A stretch of DNA of 64,000 bases. Source: CAVVAL01 sp963742725. GTDB lineage: Bacteria > Actinomycetota > Actinomycetes > Mycobacteriales > Cryptosporangiaceae. A program made the translations under genes and the position numbers. The stretch spans positions 2,604,001 to 2,668,000 of the forward strand of contig CAVUMX010000001.1 of NCBI GenBank assembly GCA_963742725.1. The letters run 5' to 3'. How positions within the stretch are numbered: the first letter of the stretch is position 1; the number at the start of each line of letters is the position of its first letter. Under the pieces are notes generated by a model that saw only the letters and a program-made list of their open reading frames with translations, was not told where the DNA came from and did no database searches. Shown here in pieces: positions 52,212 to 60,840 of the stretch.

Positions 52212-53154
52212 CGTCCGGGTCGCGGTCCGCCGCTCGCTCGCGGACCTGCCGTCCGGGTCGCTGGTGCTGGTGGCCTGCTCAGGCGGGTCGGACTCGATGG
52301 CGCTCGCCGCCGCGACAGCGTTCGAGGCGCCGCGCGCCGGTCTCCGCGCCGGCCTCGTGACGGTCGACCACCAGCTCCAGGACGGATCGGCCGAGCACGC
52401 CGCGCGCGTGGCGGCATGGGGGCGGAACGCCGGGTTCGTCCCGGTCGAGGTGCTCCGGGTGACGGTCGGCCGCGACGGGGGCCCCGAAGCCGCCGCCCGG
52501 ACCGCCCGGTACGACGCCCTCGACGCCGTCGCCGAGACGTACAGCGCGGCGGCGGTCCTGCTCGGGCACACCCGTGACGACCAGGCCGAGACCGTCCTCC
52601 TCGCGCTCGCCCGCGGATCCGGCGCCCGCGCGCTGGCCGGCATGCCCGAGCGCCGAGGCGTCTACCGGCGGCCGCTTTTGGAGTTGGCGCGGGCGACCGT
52701 CCGGGCGGCGTGCGCGGCCGAGAAGCTGCCGGCCTGGGAAGACCCGCACAACACCGATCCCGCGTACGCCCGTTCACGGGTCCGCGCGCTGCTGCCGGTC
52801 CTGGACGAGGCCGTCGGCCCCGGCGCCGTCGCCGGGCTGGCCCGCAGCGCCGCGCTGGCCCGCGCGGACGCCGACCTGCTCGACGAACTCGCCGACGAGG
52901 TCCGGCAGCGCGTGGAGCGCGACGGGGCCCTGGACGCCACCGCGCTCGTCAAGGAACCCGCCGCGCTCCGCACCCGCGTGCTGCACGCCTGGGCGGCGGA
53001 CGTCTCGGGCGGGGCGCCGACCGCCAGCCACGTCGAGGCGCTGGACGCCCTGGTCACCGCGTGGCGCGGGCAGGGGCCGGCCGCGCTGCCGGGCGGGGTG
53101 TGGGTGGGCCGGGTCGCCGGGTGGCTTCGGCGCTCCGATGCCGCGCCGGGCTGA
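52183..53154 (+). CDS. tilS: tRNA(Ile)-lysidine synthetase
   Basis: About 323 residues from ATG 52183, overlapping the previous gene by 29 nt; GTG 52177 is the alternative. It converts C34 of the AUA-reading tRNA-Ile to lysidine, essential for correct decoding. N-type ATP pyrophosphatase motif VLVACSGGSDSMALAAA, then GLVTVDHQLQDGSAEHA, LLGHTRDDQAETVLLALARGSG and WEDPHNTDPAYARSRVR. It is short, lacking the C-terminal domains of Escherichia coli TilS, as usual in actinobacteria. Confidence 0.95.
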   Translation: MAGPQPSVADVRVAVRRSLADLPSGSLVLVACSGGSDSMALAAATAFEAPRAGLRAGLVTVDHQLQDGSAEHAARVAAWGRNAGFVPVEVLRVTVGRDGGPEAAARTARYDALDAVAETYSAAAVLLGHTRDDQAETVLLALARGSGARALAGMPERRGVYRRPLLELARATVRAACAAEKLPAWEDPHNTDPAYARSRVRALLPVLDEAVGPGAVAGLARSAALARADADLLDELADEVRQRVERDGALDATALVKEPAALRTRVLHAWAADVSGGAPTASHVEALDALVTAWRGQGPAALPGGVWVGRVAGWLRRSDAAPG

Positions 53155-53226
53155 CGGTGCTTTTCGGCGGCCTGCCGGACGTAGCGTCGAAAAGGGTTCG
53201 CGGGTTTGTGTGGCAGGCTGGGGTCT

Positions 53227-53802
53227 GTGACGAAGCAGGCGCCCGAGGCCAACCCAGAGTTGTACGCCGACGACATCGAAAAGGTGATCGTCAGCGAACA
53301 GGACATCCAGGACAAGATCGCCGAACTGGCGAAACAGGTCGACGCGGACTACGGCGACAAGGACGTACTACTGGTCGGTGTGCTCAAGGGCGCGGTCATG
53401 TTCATGGCCGACTTCGCCCGGGCCATGTCGCGGCCGGTCGAGCTGGAGTTCATGGCGGTGTCGTCCTACGGCGCGTCGACCAGCTCGTCGGGCGTGGTGC
53501 GGATCCTCAAGGACCTCGACAGGGACATCAGCGGCCGGCACGTGCTGGTGGTCGAGGACATCATCGACTCCGGGCTGACGCTGTCGTGGCTGCTGCGGAA
53601 CCTGGCCAGCCGGAACCCGGCATCGGTCGAGGTCGTGGCGCTGTTCCGCAAGCCGGACGCGGTCAAGGTGCCGGTTGACGTCCGGTATGTCGGATTCGAC
53701 ATCGCCAACGAGTTCGTCGTCGGGTACGGCCTGGACTACGCCGAGCGGTACCGCGACATGCCGTACGTGGGCGTGCTGAAGCCAGAGGTCTACGGCGGGT
53801 AG
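53227..53802 (+). CDS. hpt: Hypoxanthine phosphoribosyltransferase
   Basis: 191 residues from GTG 53227. Salvages hypoxanthine/guanine to IMP/GMP. The PRPP-binding motif is HVLVVEDIIDSGLTLSWLL; other blocks are VLLVGVLKGAVMFMADFARAM (loop I), SSYGASTSSSGVVRILKDL (flexible loop II) and YVGFDIANEFVVGYGLDYAERYRDMPYVGVL at the C-terminus. It lies between tilS and ftsH, the order seen across bacteria. Confidence 0.96.
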   Translation: MTKQAPEANPELYADDIEKVIVSEQDIQDKIAELAKQVDADYGDKDVLLVGVLKGAVMFMADFARAMSRPVELEFMAVSSYGASTSSSGVVRILKDLDRDISGRHVLVVEDIIDSGLTLSWLLRNLASRNPASVEVVALFRKPDAVKVPVDVRYVGFDIANEFVVGYGLDYAERYRDMPYVGVLKPEVYGG

Positions 53803-53999
53803 ACAGGGTCGGAACGCAGGCCGTCCGCCATGCGTTGACGCAGTGGGCACGCCCTCCCGGGCGCGCCTGCGTCGCCTGGCAGGGCGGGGTACGCTCGTGG
53901 GATACCGGGAACCCCCGGATCCGCGCATGTCCACAGGCGCGTTCTCGTACGGCAGATCGGGAGGGCCGGGGCTCTCGTAGAGAGGTACCCCGCACCAGT

Positions 54000-56018
54000 A
54001 TGGAACGCACTCGTTTCGTTCGTAGGCCGCTTTTCTGGATCATCGTGGTGATCATGGGCGCCCTGCTCCTGGGCTCCATCTTCACCGGCGGCGACGACTA
54101 CAAGAAGGTGGACACCTCAGTCGCGCTCGCCCAGATCGACAAGGGCAACTTCACCAAGGTCAAGGTCGAGGACAAGGAGCAGCGGCTCCAGATCGAGACC
54201 AAGGACGCGGTGCAGGGGTCCAAGAAGATCCAGGCGTCGTACCCGTACGAGTCGAGCGACGAGATATTCGGTCTCCTGCGCACGCAGCAGACCGAGGGCA
54301 AGAACGTGAAGTTCGACGCCAAGGTCACGAAGGACAACGTCCTCGTCACGCTCCTGATCAGCCTGCTGCCGATCGCGATCCTGGTCATCCTGCTGTTCCT
54401 GTTCATGAGCCAGATGCAGGGCGGCGGCAACCGGGTCATGAACTTCGGCAAGTCCAAGGCCAAGATGGTCAGCAAGGACACCCCGAAGACCACCTTCGCG
54501 GACGTGGCCGGCGCCGACGAGGCCATCGAGGAGCTCCACGAGATCAAGGAGTTCCTCCAGAACCCGGCGAAGTTCCAGGCCATCGGCGCGAAGATCCCCA
54601 AGGGCGTGCTGCTGTTCGGCCCCCCCGGAACCGGTAAGACGCTGCTGGCCCGCGCGGTCGCCGGTGAGGCCGGGGTCCCGTTCTACTCGATCTCCGGCTC
54701 CGACTTCGTCGAGATGTTCGTCGGTGTCGGCGCGAGCCGCGTCCGCGACCTGTTCGAGCAGGCCAAGGCCAACGCGCCGGCCATCATCTTCGTCGACGAG
54801 ATCGACGCGGTCGGCCGCCACCGTGGCGCCGGTCTCGGCGGTGGCCACGACGAGCGCGAGCAGACGCTGAACCAGATGCTCGTCGAGATGGACGGCTTCG
54901 ACGTCAAGGGCGGCGTGATCATGATCGCCGCCACCAACCGGCCGGACATCCTCGACCCGGCGCTGCTGCGTCCGGGCCGCTTCGACCGCCAGATCGCCGT
55001 CGACCACCCCGACCTGGAAGGCCGCAAGGCGATCCTGCGGGTCCACTCCAAGGGCAAGCCCTTCTCGCCGGACGTCGACCTCGACACCGTCGCCCGCCGA
55101 ACCCCCGGGTTCACCGGCGCCGACCTGGCCAACGTCATCAACGAGGCCGCGCTGCTGACCGCCCGTAACGACAAGAAGGCGATCACCAACGAGTACCTCG
55201 AAGAGGCCATCGACCGCGTCATCGCCGGTCCGGAGCGCAAGACCCGGGCGATGAGCGACAAGGAGAAGAAGGTCACCGCGTACCACGAGGGCGGGCACGC
55301 CCTGGTGGCCCACGCGCTGCCGCACTCCGCGCCGGTGCACAAGGTGACGATCCTGCCGCGTGGCCGCTCGCTCGGGCACACGCTGGTGCTGCCCACCGAG
55401 GACAAGTACACCCAGACGCGGTCCGAGATGATCGACACCCTCGCCTACGCGCTCGGCGGGCGCGCGGCGGAGGAACTGGTCTTCCACGAGCCCACCACGG
55501 GCGCCGGCAACGACATCGAGAAGGCCACCCACCTGGCCAAGTCGATGGTCACCGAGTACGGCATGAGCGCCAAGCTCGGCGCCGTCAAGTACGGCGTCAG
55601 CGACTCCCAGCCGTTCCTGGGCCGCGACATGGGCCACCAGCGCGACTACTCCGACACCATCGCCGCCGAGATCGACGCCGAGGTGCGGGGGCTGATCGAG
55701 GCCGCCCACGACGAGGCCTGGGAGATCCTGGTCGAGTACCGCGACGTGCTCGACAACATGGTCCTGGAGCTCATGGAGAAGGAGACCCTGAGCACCAAGG
55801 ACATGAGCCGGATCTGCGAGCGGGTCGTGAAGCGCCCGCCGCTGGCCCCGTACAACGGCTTCGGCAAGCGCGCGCCGAGCGACAAGCCGCCGGTGCTGAC
55901 GCCGGCCGAGATCGCGAAGCTGCAGGAGCAGGCCACGGCGAACGCCGCCCAGGTCAGCGCCAACGGCTACCACGCGCCCACTGAGACGACGGCACAGCTC
56001 CCCGACGGCGAGGCGTGA
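54000..56018 (+). CDS. ftsH: ATP-dependent membrane zinc protease FtsH
   Basis: 672 residues from ATG 54000. Two membrane helices (PLFWIIVVIMGALLLGSIF and LVTLLISLLPIAILVILLFLFM) flank a periplasmic domain. The AAA+ domain has GVLLFGPPGTGKTLLARAVAGEA, the pore loop FVEMFVGVGASR, Walker B IIFVDEIDAVG, and the second region of homology ATNRPDILDPALLRPGRFDR. The protease site is AYHEGGHALVAHAL with the third zinc ligand Asp in NDIEKATHLA. It degrades misfolded and short-lived membrane and cytosolic proteins. The C-terminus is long and Ala/Thr-rich. A -10-like TACGCT lies at 53890. Confidence 0.97.
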   Translation: MERTRFVRRPLFWIIVVIMGALLLGSIFTGGDDYKKVDTSVALAQIDKGNFTKVKVEDKEQRLQIETKDAVQGSKKIQASYPYESSDEIFGLLRTQQTEGKNVKFDAKVTKDNVLVTLLISLLPIAILVILLFLFMSQMQGGGNRVMNFGKSKAKMVSKDTPKTTFADVAGADEAIEELHEIKEFLQNPAKFQAIGAKIPKGVLLFGPPGTGKTLLARAVAGEAGVPFYSISGSDFVEMFVGVGASRVRDLFEQAKANAPAIIFVDEIDAVGRHRGAGLGGGHDEREQTLNQMLVEMDGFDVKGGVIMIAATNRPDILDPALLRPGRFDRQIAVDHPDLEGRKAILRVHSKGKPFSPDVDLDTVARRTPGFTGADLANVINEAALLTARNDKKAITNEYLEEAIDRVIAGPERKTRAMSDKEKKVTAYHEGGHALVAHALPHSAPVHKVTILPRGRSLGHTLVLPTEDKYTQTRSEMIDTLAYALGGRAAEELVFHEPTTGAGNDIEKATHLAKSMVTEYGMSAKLGAVKYGVSDSQPFLGRDMGHQRDYSDTIAAEIDAEVRGLIEAAHDEAWEILVEYRDVLDNMVLELMEKETLSTKDMSRICERVVKRPPLAPYNGFGKRAPSDKPPVLTPAEIAKLQEQATANAAQVSANGYHAPTETTAQLPDGEA

Positions 56019-56061
56019 CCTGAGCGCCCCACTCGAATCGGGCTCGCCGCCGCTGGGCGAT

Positions 56062-56634
56062 GTGGGCAGCGTCGACCTGGCGCGGATCGAGAAGGCCGTC
56101 CGGGAGATCCTCGTCGCCGTCGGCGAGGACCCGGACCGGCCGGGCCTGGCGGAAACACCGTCGCGGGTGGCCCGCGCGTACGCGGAGACGTTCGCCGGGC
56201 TGCACGTGGACCCCAAGGCCGTCCTCACCACGATATTCGAGGAAGACCACGAAGAGTTTGTGCTGGTCAAGGACATCGAGCTGTACTCGACGTGCGAACA
56301 CCACCTCGTGCCGTTCCACGGCGCCGCCCACGTCGGCTACATTCCCGGACCCCACGGACGCATCACGGGCCTGAGTAAGCTGGCCCGACTCGTCGACGCG
56401 TACGCGCGGCGCCCGCAGGTCCAGGAGCGCCTCACGTCCCAGATCGCCGACGCGCTGATGGAGAAACTTGAACCGCAGGGGGTGATCGTCGTCATCGAGT
56501 GCGAGCATCTGTGCATGTCGATGCGCGGCGTTCGCCGCCCGGGCGCCCGGACGGTGACGTCCGCGGTGCGCGGGATCTTCAACCGGTCGGTGGCCGCGAG
56601 GGCCGAGGCGATGAGCCTCATTATCGGGAAGTGA
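56062..56634 (+). CDS. folE: GTP cyclohydrolase I
   Basis: 190 residues from GTG 56062. Makes dihydroneopterin triphosphate from GTP, the first folate step. Zn ligands are in LYSTCEHHLVPFHGAAHVGYIP (Cys, His) and CEHLCMSMRGVRRPGARTVTSAVRG (second Cys). An in-frame CTG at 56020, 1 bp after the ftsH stop, would add SAPLESGSPPLGDVG and is a rare but possible start; GTG 56062 is the conservative choice. It opens the folate operon directly after ftsH. Confidence 0.95.
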   Translation: MGSVDLARIEKAVREILVAVGEDPDRPGLAETPSRVARAYAETFAGLHVDPKAVLTTIFEEDHEEFVLVKDIELYSTCEHHLVPFHGAAHVGYIPGPHGRITGLSKLARLVDAYARRPQVQERLTSQIADALMEKLEPQGVIVVIECEHLCMSMRGVRRPGARTVTSAVRGIFNRSVAARAEAMSLIIGK

Positions 56635-56645
56635 GGCGGTCGGGC

Positions 56646-57560
56646 GTGCCCCGTCATTCGTTGCCCCATCCGGATCGGTGCGTCGTGCTCGGCGTGCTGA
56701 ATGTGACCCCCGATTCGTTCTCGGACGGCGGCCGGTACGCGAGCGTCGACGACGCCGTCGCACACGGCGTCGAGCTGATCGAGGACGGCGCCGACTACGT
56801 CGACGTGGGCGGTGAGTCCACCCGGCCCGGCGCCGAGCGGATCGACGCCGCCACCGAGATCAGCCGCGTGCTGCCGGTGATCACCGAGCTGGCCCGCGCC
56901 GACGTGCCGGTCAGCATCGACACCACCAGGGCCGAGGTCGCCGCGGCGGCGCTCGACGCGGGCGCGGTCATGGTCAACGACGTGTCCGGCGGGCTCGCCG
57001 ACCAGGGCATGGCCAAGCTGATCGCCGACGCAGGGTGCCCCTGGATCCTCATGCACTGGCGCGGGCACAGCCGGGACATGAACTCGCTCGCCACCTACGA
57101 CGACGTGGTCGCCGACGTGTGCGTGGAGCTGTCGTCCCGGGTCGACGCGGCGGTCGCCGCCGGTGTCGACACCGACCAGCTCGTCCTCGACCCGGGCCTG
57201 GGCTTCGCCAAGACCGCCGACCACAACTGGCAGCTGCTCGCCCAGATGGACGCCGTCCTGGCGCTCGGGCTGCCGGTGCTCCTCGGCGCCTCGCGCAAGT
57301 CGTTCCTGGGCGCGCTGCTCGCCGACCCGGACGGCACACCGCGCCCGGTCGACCAGCGCGAATCCGCCACGCTCGCCACGACCGTGCTGGCCGCGGAATG
57401 GGGCGTGTGGGGGCTCCGCGTCCACGACGTGCGATCTACAGTGGATGCGTTGATGGTGCAGGAAGCGGTCGTGCGTGGCCGGCAGCTGATCGGCCGGGCC
57501 CGCCGCGCGGGGGATCGGGCAGGTGAGCAGCGGCGGAAGACGGAGGGCCGGGGCCAGTGA
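56646..57560 (+). CDS. folP: Dihydropteroate synthase
   Basis: About 304 residues from GTG 56646 (GAGG 9 nt upstream). GTG 56631, overlapping the folE stop as GTGA, is an alternative start adding five residues. Joins pterin diphosphate to pABA; the target of sulfonamides. Conserved blocks: VVLGVLNVTPDSFSDGG, DYVDVGGESTRPGA, VSIDTTRAEVAAAALDAGAVMVNDVSGG, LDPGLGFAKTADHN, LLGASRKSFLG and WGLRVHDVRSTVDAL. All the usual substrate-binding loops are complete. The stop overlaps the next GTG. Confidence 0.96.
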   Translation: MPRHSLPHPDRCVVLGVLNVTPDSFSDGGRYASVDDAVAHGVELIEDGADYVDVGGESTRPGAERIDAATEISRVLPVITELARADVPVSIDTTRAEVAAAALDAGAVMVNDVSGGLADQGMAKLIADAGCPWILMHWRGHSRDMNSLATYDDVVADVCVELSSRVDAAVAAGVDTDQLVLDPGLGFAKTADHNWQLLAQMDAVLALGLPVLLGASRKSFLGALLADPDGTPRPVDQRESATLATTVLAAEWGVWGLRVHDVRSTVDALMVQEAVVRGRQLIGRARRAGDRAGEQRRKTEGRGQ

Positions 57561-57979
57561 CTTCCTCCACCTTGCACGCCGAGGCGGAAACCGCCAACGC
57601 CGCCCTCTACACCGCCTTCGAGGGCGCCGACCTCGACGCGCTCGCCGACCTGTGGGACGACGCCGACGACATCGCCTGCATCCACCCCGGGTCGCCGGTG
57701 CTCGCCGGCCGCAAGGACGTGCTGCGCTCCTGGACGGCGCTGCTCGCGAACTCGGGCTACCTCCAGTTCGTCCTCTCCGACGTGCAGGTCCGGGTCAGCG
57801 GCGACGTTGCCGTCGTGACCTGTGAGGAGAACATCCTCGCGGACATTTCCGCCCAGGACGGGCTGGTCGGCGGCACCGCCGTCGCGACCAACGTGTTCCG
57901 CCGCCGGGACGGCCGCTGGCGGCTCTGGATCCACCACTCGTCCCCGGTCGCGATGGGCGAGGCGCCCGACGATGAGTGA
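57557..57979 (+). CDS. Nuclear transport factor 2-like (SnoaL/DUF4440-type) protein
   Basis: 140 residues from GTG 57557, overlapping the folP stop. A cone-like fold with the typical pattern AALYTAFEGADLDALADLWDDADDIACIHPG, VLAGRKDVLRSWTALLAN, and a beta-sheet end VTNVFRRRDGRWRLWIHHSSPV (ATNVFRRRDG in the text). It sits between folP and folB in the folate operon of several actinobacteria, which suggests a pterin or pABA-linked role, but no activity is known. Its stop overlaps the folB ATG. Confidence 0.88.
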   Translation: MTSSTLHAEAETANAALYTAFEGADLDALADLWDDADDIACIHPGSPVLAGRKDVLRSWTALLANSGYLQFVLSDVQVRVSGDVAVVTCEENILADISAQDGLVGGTAVATNVFRRRDGRWRLWIHHSSPVAMGEAPDDE

Positions 57980-58352
57980 GCGAAGCGCAACGGCTGACCG
58001 GATCGCGCTGACGGGGTTGCGGGTGCCTGGGCGCCACGGCGTCTACGACTTCGAGCGCGAGCAGGGCCAGGACTTCGTCGTGGACGTCGTGCTGGAGATC
58101 GACACCCGCCCGGCCGCCACCAGCGACGACGTCGCCGACACCGTGCACTACGGCGAGCTGGCGACCAACCTCGCCCAGGTCGTCGGCGGCGAGCCGGTCA
58201 ACCTGCTGGAGACCCTCGCGGCGCGGCTCGCGGACGTGTGCCTCGCCGACAAGCGCGTCCTGGCCGCCGACGTGACCGTGCACAAGCCCCAGGCGCCGAT
58301 CCCGCTCACGTTCCACGACGTGTCGGTCACCATCCGCCGCGAGCGGCCGTGA
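57972..58352 (+). CDS. folB: Dihydroneopterin aldolase
   Basis: 126 residues from ATG 57972, 8 nt inside the preceding gene. It converts dihydroneopterin to 6-hydroxymethyl-dihydropterin. Blocks: ALTGLRVPGRHGVYDFEREQGQDFVVDVVLEID, VHYGELATNLAQVVGGEPVNLLETLAARLADVCL and VTVHKPQAPIPLTFHDVSVTIRRE, with the active-site Glu/Lys region KPQAPI. The very start (MSERSAT, ATGAGTGAGCGAAGCG) resembles the short repeat found at 62544. Its stop overlaps the folK GTG. Confidence 0.95.
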   Translation: MSERSATADRIALTGLRVPGRHGVYDFEREQGQDFVVDVVLEIDTRPAATSDDVADTVHYGELATNLAQVVGGEPVNLLETLAARLADVCLADKRVLAADVTVHKPQAPIPLTFHDVSVTIRRERP

Positions 58353-58897
58353 GCGATCGGAGCGCCGCCGCCGAGTTTCGGAGTTTTGAGGGTCGCGACG
58401 GCGAGGAAACCTCAAAAGTCCGAAGGTCGCGGGCCGTGTTGTCGGTCGGGTCGAACGTGGGGGACAGGCTCGGGCATCTGCGGGGGGCTGTGGCCGGGCT
58501 GGCGGATGTGCTGGTGGCCGTGTCGCCGTTGTACGAGACGCCGCCCTGGGGCCCCGTGGAGCAGAACGACTACCTGAACGCGGTCGTCCTCGTCGAGGGC
58601 CCCGTCGACTGGCTGGCGCGCGCCCACGAGCTGGAGCGGGCGGCGGGCCGTGAGCGCGACATCCGCTGGGGCCCGCGGACGCTCGACGTGGACGTGATCG
58701 CGGTCGACGACGTCCGCTCGGACGATCCGGAGCTGACGCTGCCGCATCCGCGCGCTCACGAACGCGCGTTCGTCCTGGTCCCGTGGGCGGACGTCGACCC
58801 GGACGCCGTCCTGCCTGGCCATGGCCGGGTCGCCGATCTGGCCGGGCCGCTGCGGGCGACCGTGAAACGCCGCGACGACCTGGCCCTGGCGCCATGA
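58349..58897 (+). CDS. folK: 2-amino-4-hydroxy-6-hydroxymethyldihydropteridine pyrophosphokinase
   Basis: 182 residues from GTG 58349, which overlaps the folB stop as GTGA. Transfers PPi from ATP to the pterin. Core motifs: RAVLSVGSNVGDRLGHLRGAV, VSPLYETPPWGPVEQNDYLNAVV, ERDIRWGPRTLDVDVIAVDD and LPHPRAHERAFVLVPWADVD. Residues ~10-26 (FRSFEGRDGEETSKVR) are encoded by a copy of the palindrome seen at 2431. A later in-frame GTG at 58436 would start just before the conserved core and leave the palindrome untranslated. The choice of start is therefore open. Confidence 0.93.
   Translation: MSDRSAAAEFRSFEGRDGEETSKVRRSRAVLSVGSNVGDRLGHLRGAVAGLADVLVAVSPLYETPPWGPVEQNDYLNAVVLVEGPVDWLARAHELERAAGRERDIRWGPRTLDVDVIAVDDVRSDDPELTLPHPRAHERAFVLVPWADVDPDAVLPGHGRVADLAGPLRATVKRRDDLALAP
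58377..58424. repeat. 48-bp palindromic element, copy 2 of the TTCGGACTTTTGAGG pair
   Basis: Left arm TTCGGAGTTTTGAGG (58377-58391) and right arm CCTCAAAAGTCCGAA (58410-58424) pair with one mismatch. The right arm is identical to that at 2465-2479 while the loop is unrelated. It lies inside the 5' end of folK or just before it. Confidence 0.85.
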
Positions 58898-59394
58898 CCG
58901 AACCGCAGCCGCACCTCGGACCGACGAAAGCCAGCTCGTTGCTGGTCGCCGCTGGCCTGGCGCTGCTCGTCGCCTACTGGCTGGCCAGCCAGTTCTACGG
59001 CGAGGTCCTGCCGCGCCTGACGCCGGTTCCGTCGGTCACGCTGTTCCTGCTGGCGGTGGGGGAGGCGGTGACCGCCCGGATCACGGGTCAGCGCATCCAG
59101 CGCCGCCCGGGCACCGAGCCCATCGACCCGCTGATGGTCGCCCGGCTCGCCGCGCTCGCGAAGGCGTCGTCGCTGGCAGGAGCCCTGTTCGGCGGCGGAT
59201 ACGCCGGGGTGCTCGGCTGGGCGTACTTCCAGCGTGACTGGCTGGCGGCGGCCGGCGACGCGCTCCCGTCGGCGATCGCGGGCGCGGTGTCGTCCGCGTT
59301 GCTGGTCGCGGCGGCGCTGTGGCTGGAGCACGCCTGCCGCATCCCGAAGCAGCCCAGCGACGAGTCGGAAGGGCCCGCCCGCTCCGCGCGGTAA
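58894..59394 (+). CDS. DUF3180-family membrane protein
   Basis: 166 residues from ATG 58894, overlapping the folK stop. Hydrophobic helices: LGPTKASSLLVAAGLALLVAYWL, VTLFLLAVGEAVTAR, LAALAKASSLAGALFGGGYAGVLGWAYF and AIAGAVSSALLVAAALWLEHACRIP. The text RLTPVPSVTLFLLAVG, ALAKASSLAGALFGGGY and WLEHACRIP is characteristic of DUF3180 proteins, which close the actinobacterial folate operon. Function unknown. Confidence 0.92.
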   Translation: MTEPQPHLGPTKASSLLVAAGLALLVAYWLASQFYGEVLPRLTPVPSVTLFLLAVGEAVTARITGQRIQRRPGTEPIDPLMVARLAALAKASSLAGALFGGGYAGVLGWAYFQRDWLAAAGDALPSAIAGAVSSALLVAAALWLEHACRIPKQPSDESEGPARSAR

Positions 59395-59432
59395 CCCGGC
59401 CAGGCGCGGCTGACAGTCGTAGGCTGCTCCGC

Positions 59433-59723
59433 ATGACCGACGCACGCTTCGCCGAGCTGGACGCACTCACCACCGAGGAGCTGCGCCAGCAGGCGTTCCA
59501 ACTTGCCCGGGCACACCGCGACGGACGGTTCTTCTGGGAGCTGTTCCGCCACCTGCCGCACGCCGACGAGGCCGAGCGGATGGACGGCAGCACTGGCGCG
59601 TTCGGTGCGTCCATCGAGGACGCGATCGGGCTCTGGCGGGAGTTCACCGGCCATGACTACGGCGACCAGGAAGTCGTGATCAGGGCGGCGTTCATCGACT
59701 ACCTGATAAAAAACGGGGGCTGA
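59433..59723 (+). CDS. Small conserved hypothetical protein
   Basis: 96 residues from ATG 59433. All-helical and acidic: RFAELDALTTEELRQQAFQLARAHRDGRFFWELFRHLPHADEAERMDGST, then IEDAIGLWREFTGHDYGDQEVVIRAAFIDYLIKNG. No signal or membrane segment. I do not recognise a named domain. It ends 6 bp before the next gene, so the two are likely cotranscribed. Confidence 0.8.
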   Translation: MTDARFAELDALTTEELRQQAFQLARAHRDGRFFWELFRHLPHADEAERMDGSTGAFGASIEDAIGLWREFTGHDYGDQEVVIRAAFIDYLIKNGG

Positions 59724-59729
59724 GCGCTG

Positions 59730-60797
59730 GTGAGTCACTATCCGTACGAGGAGGACGAGCACACGACGCTGGGGCTCATGGACCCGCCCGGCCCACCGGA
59801 CTACCCCGCGCCACCGGGGATGATGCCGGGCGGCTACCCGTCCGAAGGTGACCGCCCGTGGGTCCACCTCGTGTGGGAGGCGTTCCTCTTCTTCGTGGTG
59901 CTCGGCATGGTCGTGGTCGTCCGGACCACGGAGTCGTCGGCGTTCAGCGGCCCGGGGCTGGACAACTTCCTGGTCCGGGTGGCGACGATCGGGTTCATCG
60001 CCACCGGGCTCGCGTTCTCGCTGCGGGCTGCCGTCCCGAACCTCGCGGTCGGGCCGATCGCGGCCGGTGCGGGAGTCGTCGTGGCGTCGGTGGTCACCGA
60101 GACCGACTACGGCTACCCGGCGGCCATTGGGGCCGCCGTCCTCGCCGCCGCGGCCGTCGGGCTCGTCGCGGGCGTCGTCGTGGTCGTGTTCCACGTACCG
60201 GCGTGGGCGGCGACCCTCGGCGTCGCGGTGACGATCCTGGGCGCGATGGCGTCGATGACCAGGACGATCGCCCTGCCGTCCGACTCTGACGTCCCGGACG
60301 TCGCGAGCCGGTCGCCGTTACTGGTCGGGCTGTTCGCGCTGATCTCCATCGCGGGCGGGCTCGCGTGGTGGGCGCCCCGTATCCGCCGTGGCTTCAGCGG
60401 GATGCGGCACGAGGGAGACCCCGGTATCCGGCCGGGCAAGTCCGGTGCCTCCGGTGCGCTGCTGGCCCTCGTCGTGTCGTCGGCGCTGGCCGGAGGCGGC
60501 GGGGCCGTCGCCGTGCTGTTCCTCCGCTCGACCCAGCCGCCCGGCGGGGACATGAACACGTACATCGCGCTGGCGGCCGTCCTGATCGGGGGTGTGAGCG
60601 CGTTCGGCCGGCGGGCGGGCGTGTTCGGGACCGTCCTCGGCGTCGTGCTGATCACGCTCGTGAACCTGTGGCTGGAGGTCACGGACCGCCGCCCGTGGGT
60701 GTTCCTCACGGTCGTCGGCGGCGCGATCATCCTCGGCCTGATCGTGAACCGGTCGCTGGAGACGGCCGGCCGCCGCCGCTACAACAACTACTACTAA
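59730..60797 (+). CDS. RbsC-like integral membrane protein (BPD_transp_2 type) without partner genes
   Basis: 355 residues from GTG 59730. An N-terminal ~40 residue Pro/Gly/Tyr-rich cytoplasmic region (EEDEHTTLGLMDPPGPPDYP) precedes about 9-10 helices. The core resembles sugar ABC permeases: FSLRAAVPNLAVGPIAAGAGVVVASVV, VPAWAATLGVAVTILG, GGDMNTYIALAAVLIGGVSAFGRRAGVFGTVLGVVLITLVNLWLEV. No matching ATPase or binding protein lies nearby on this strand. It is either an orphan permease or a repurposed membrane protein. A strong hairpin begins on its last base. Confidence 0.82.
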   Translation: MSHYPYEEDEHTTLGLMDPPGPPDYPAPPGMMPGGYPSEGDRPWVHLVWEAFLFFVVLGMVVVVRTTESSAFSGPGLDNFLVRVATIGFIATGLAFSLRAAVPNLAVGPIAAGAGVVVASVVTETDYGYPAAIGAAVLAAAAVGLVAGVVVVVFHVPAWAATLGVAVTILGAMASMTRTIALPSDSDVPDVASRSPLLVGLFALISIAGGLAWWAPRIRRGFSGMRHEGDPGIRPGKSGASGALLALVVSSALAGGGGAVAVLFLRSTQPPGGDMNTYIALAAVLIGGVSAFGRRAGVFGTVLGVVLITLVNLWLEVTDRRPWVFLTVVGGAIILGLIVNRSLETAGRRRYNNYY

Positions 60798-60840
60798 GTG
60801 CTGTGACCACCGGCCTTCGCGGGCCGGTGGTCACAGCACT
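60797..60840. terminator. Bidirectional terminator with 19-bp arms
   Basis: Perfect arms AGTGCTGTGACCACCGGCC (60797-60815) and their complement (60822-60840) with a 6-nt loop TTCGCG. It starts on the last base of the permease-like gene and its right arm contains part of the stop codon of the convergent ATPase gene. Confidence 0.9.

Noticed and set aside
53159..53198. Small inverted repeat CTTTTCG...CGAAAAG between tilS and hpt
   Set aside because: Arms are only 7 bp with a long loop. It may be a weak terminator but is not supported enough to list.
54117..56276. Minus-strand open frame of 719 codons opposite ftsH
   Set aside because: ftsH is unambiguous on the plus strand. The antisense frame has no domain.
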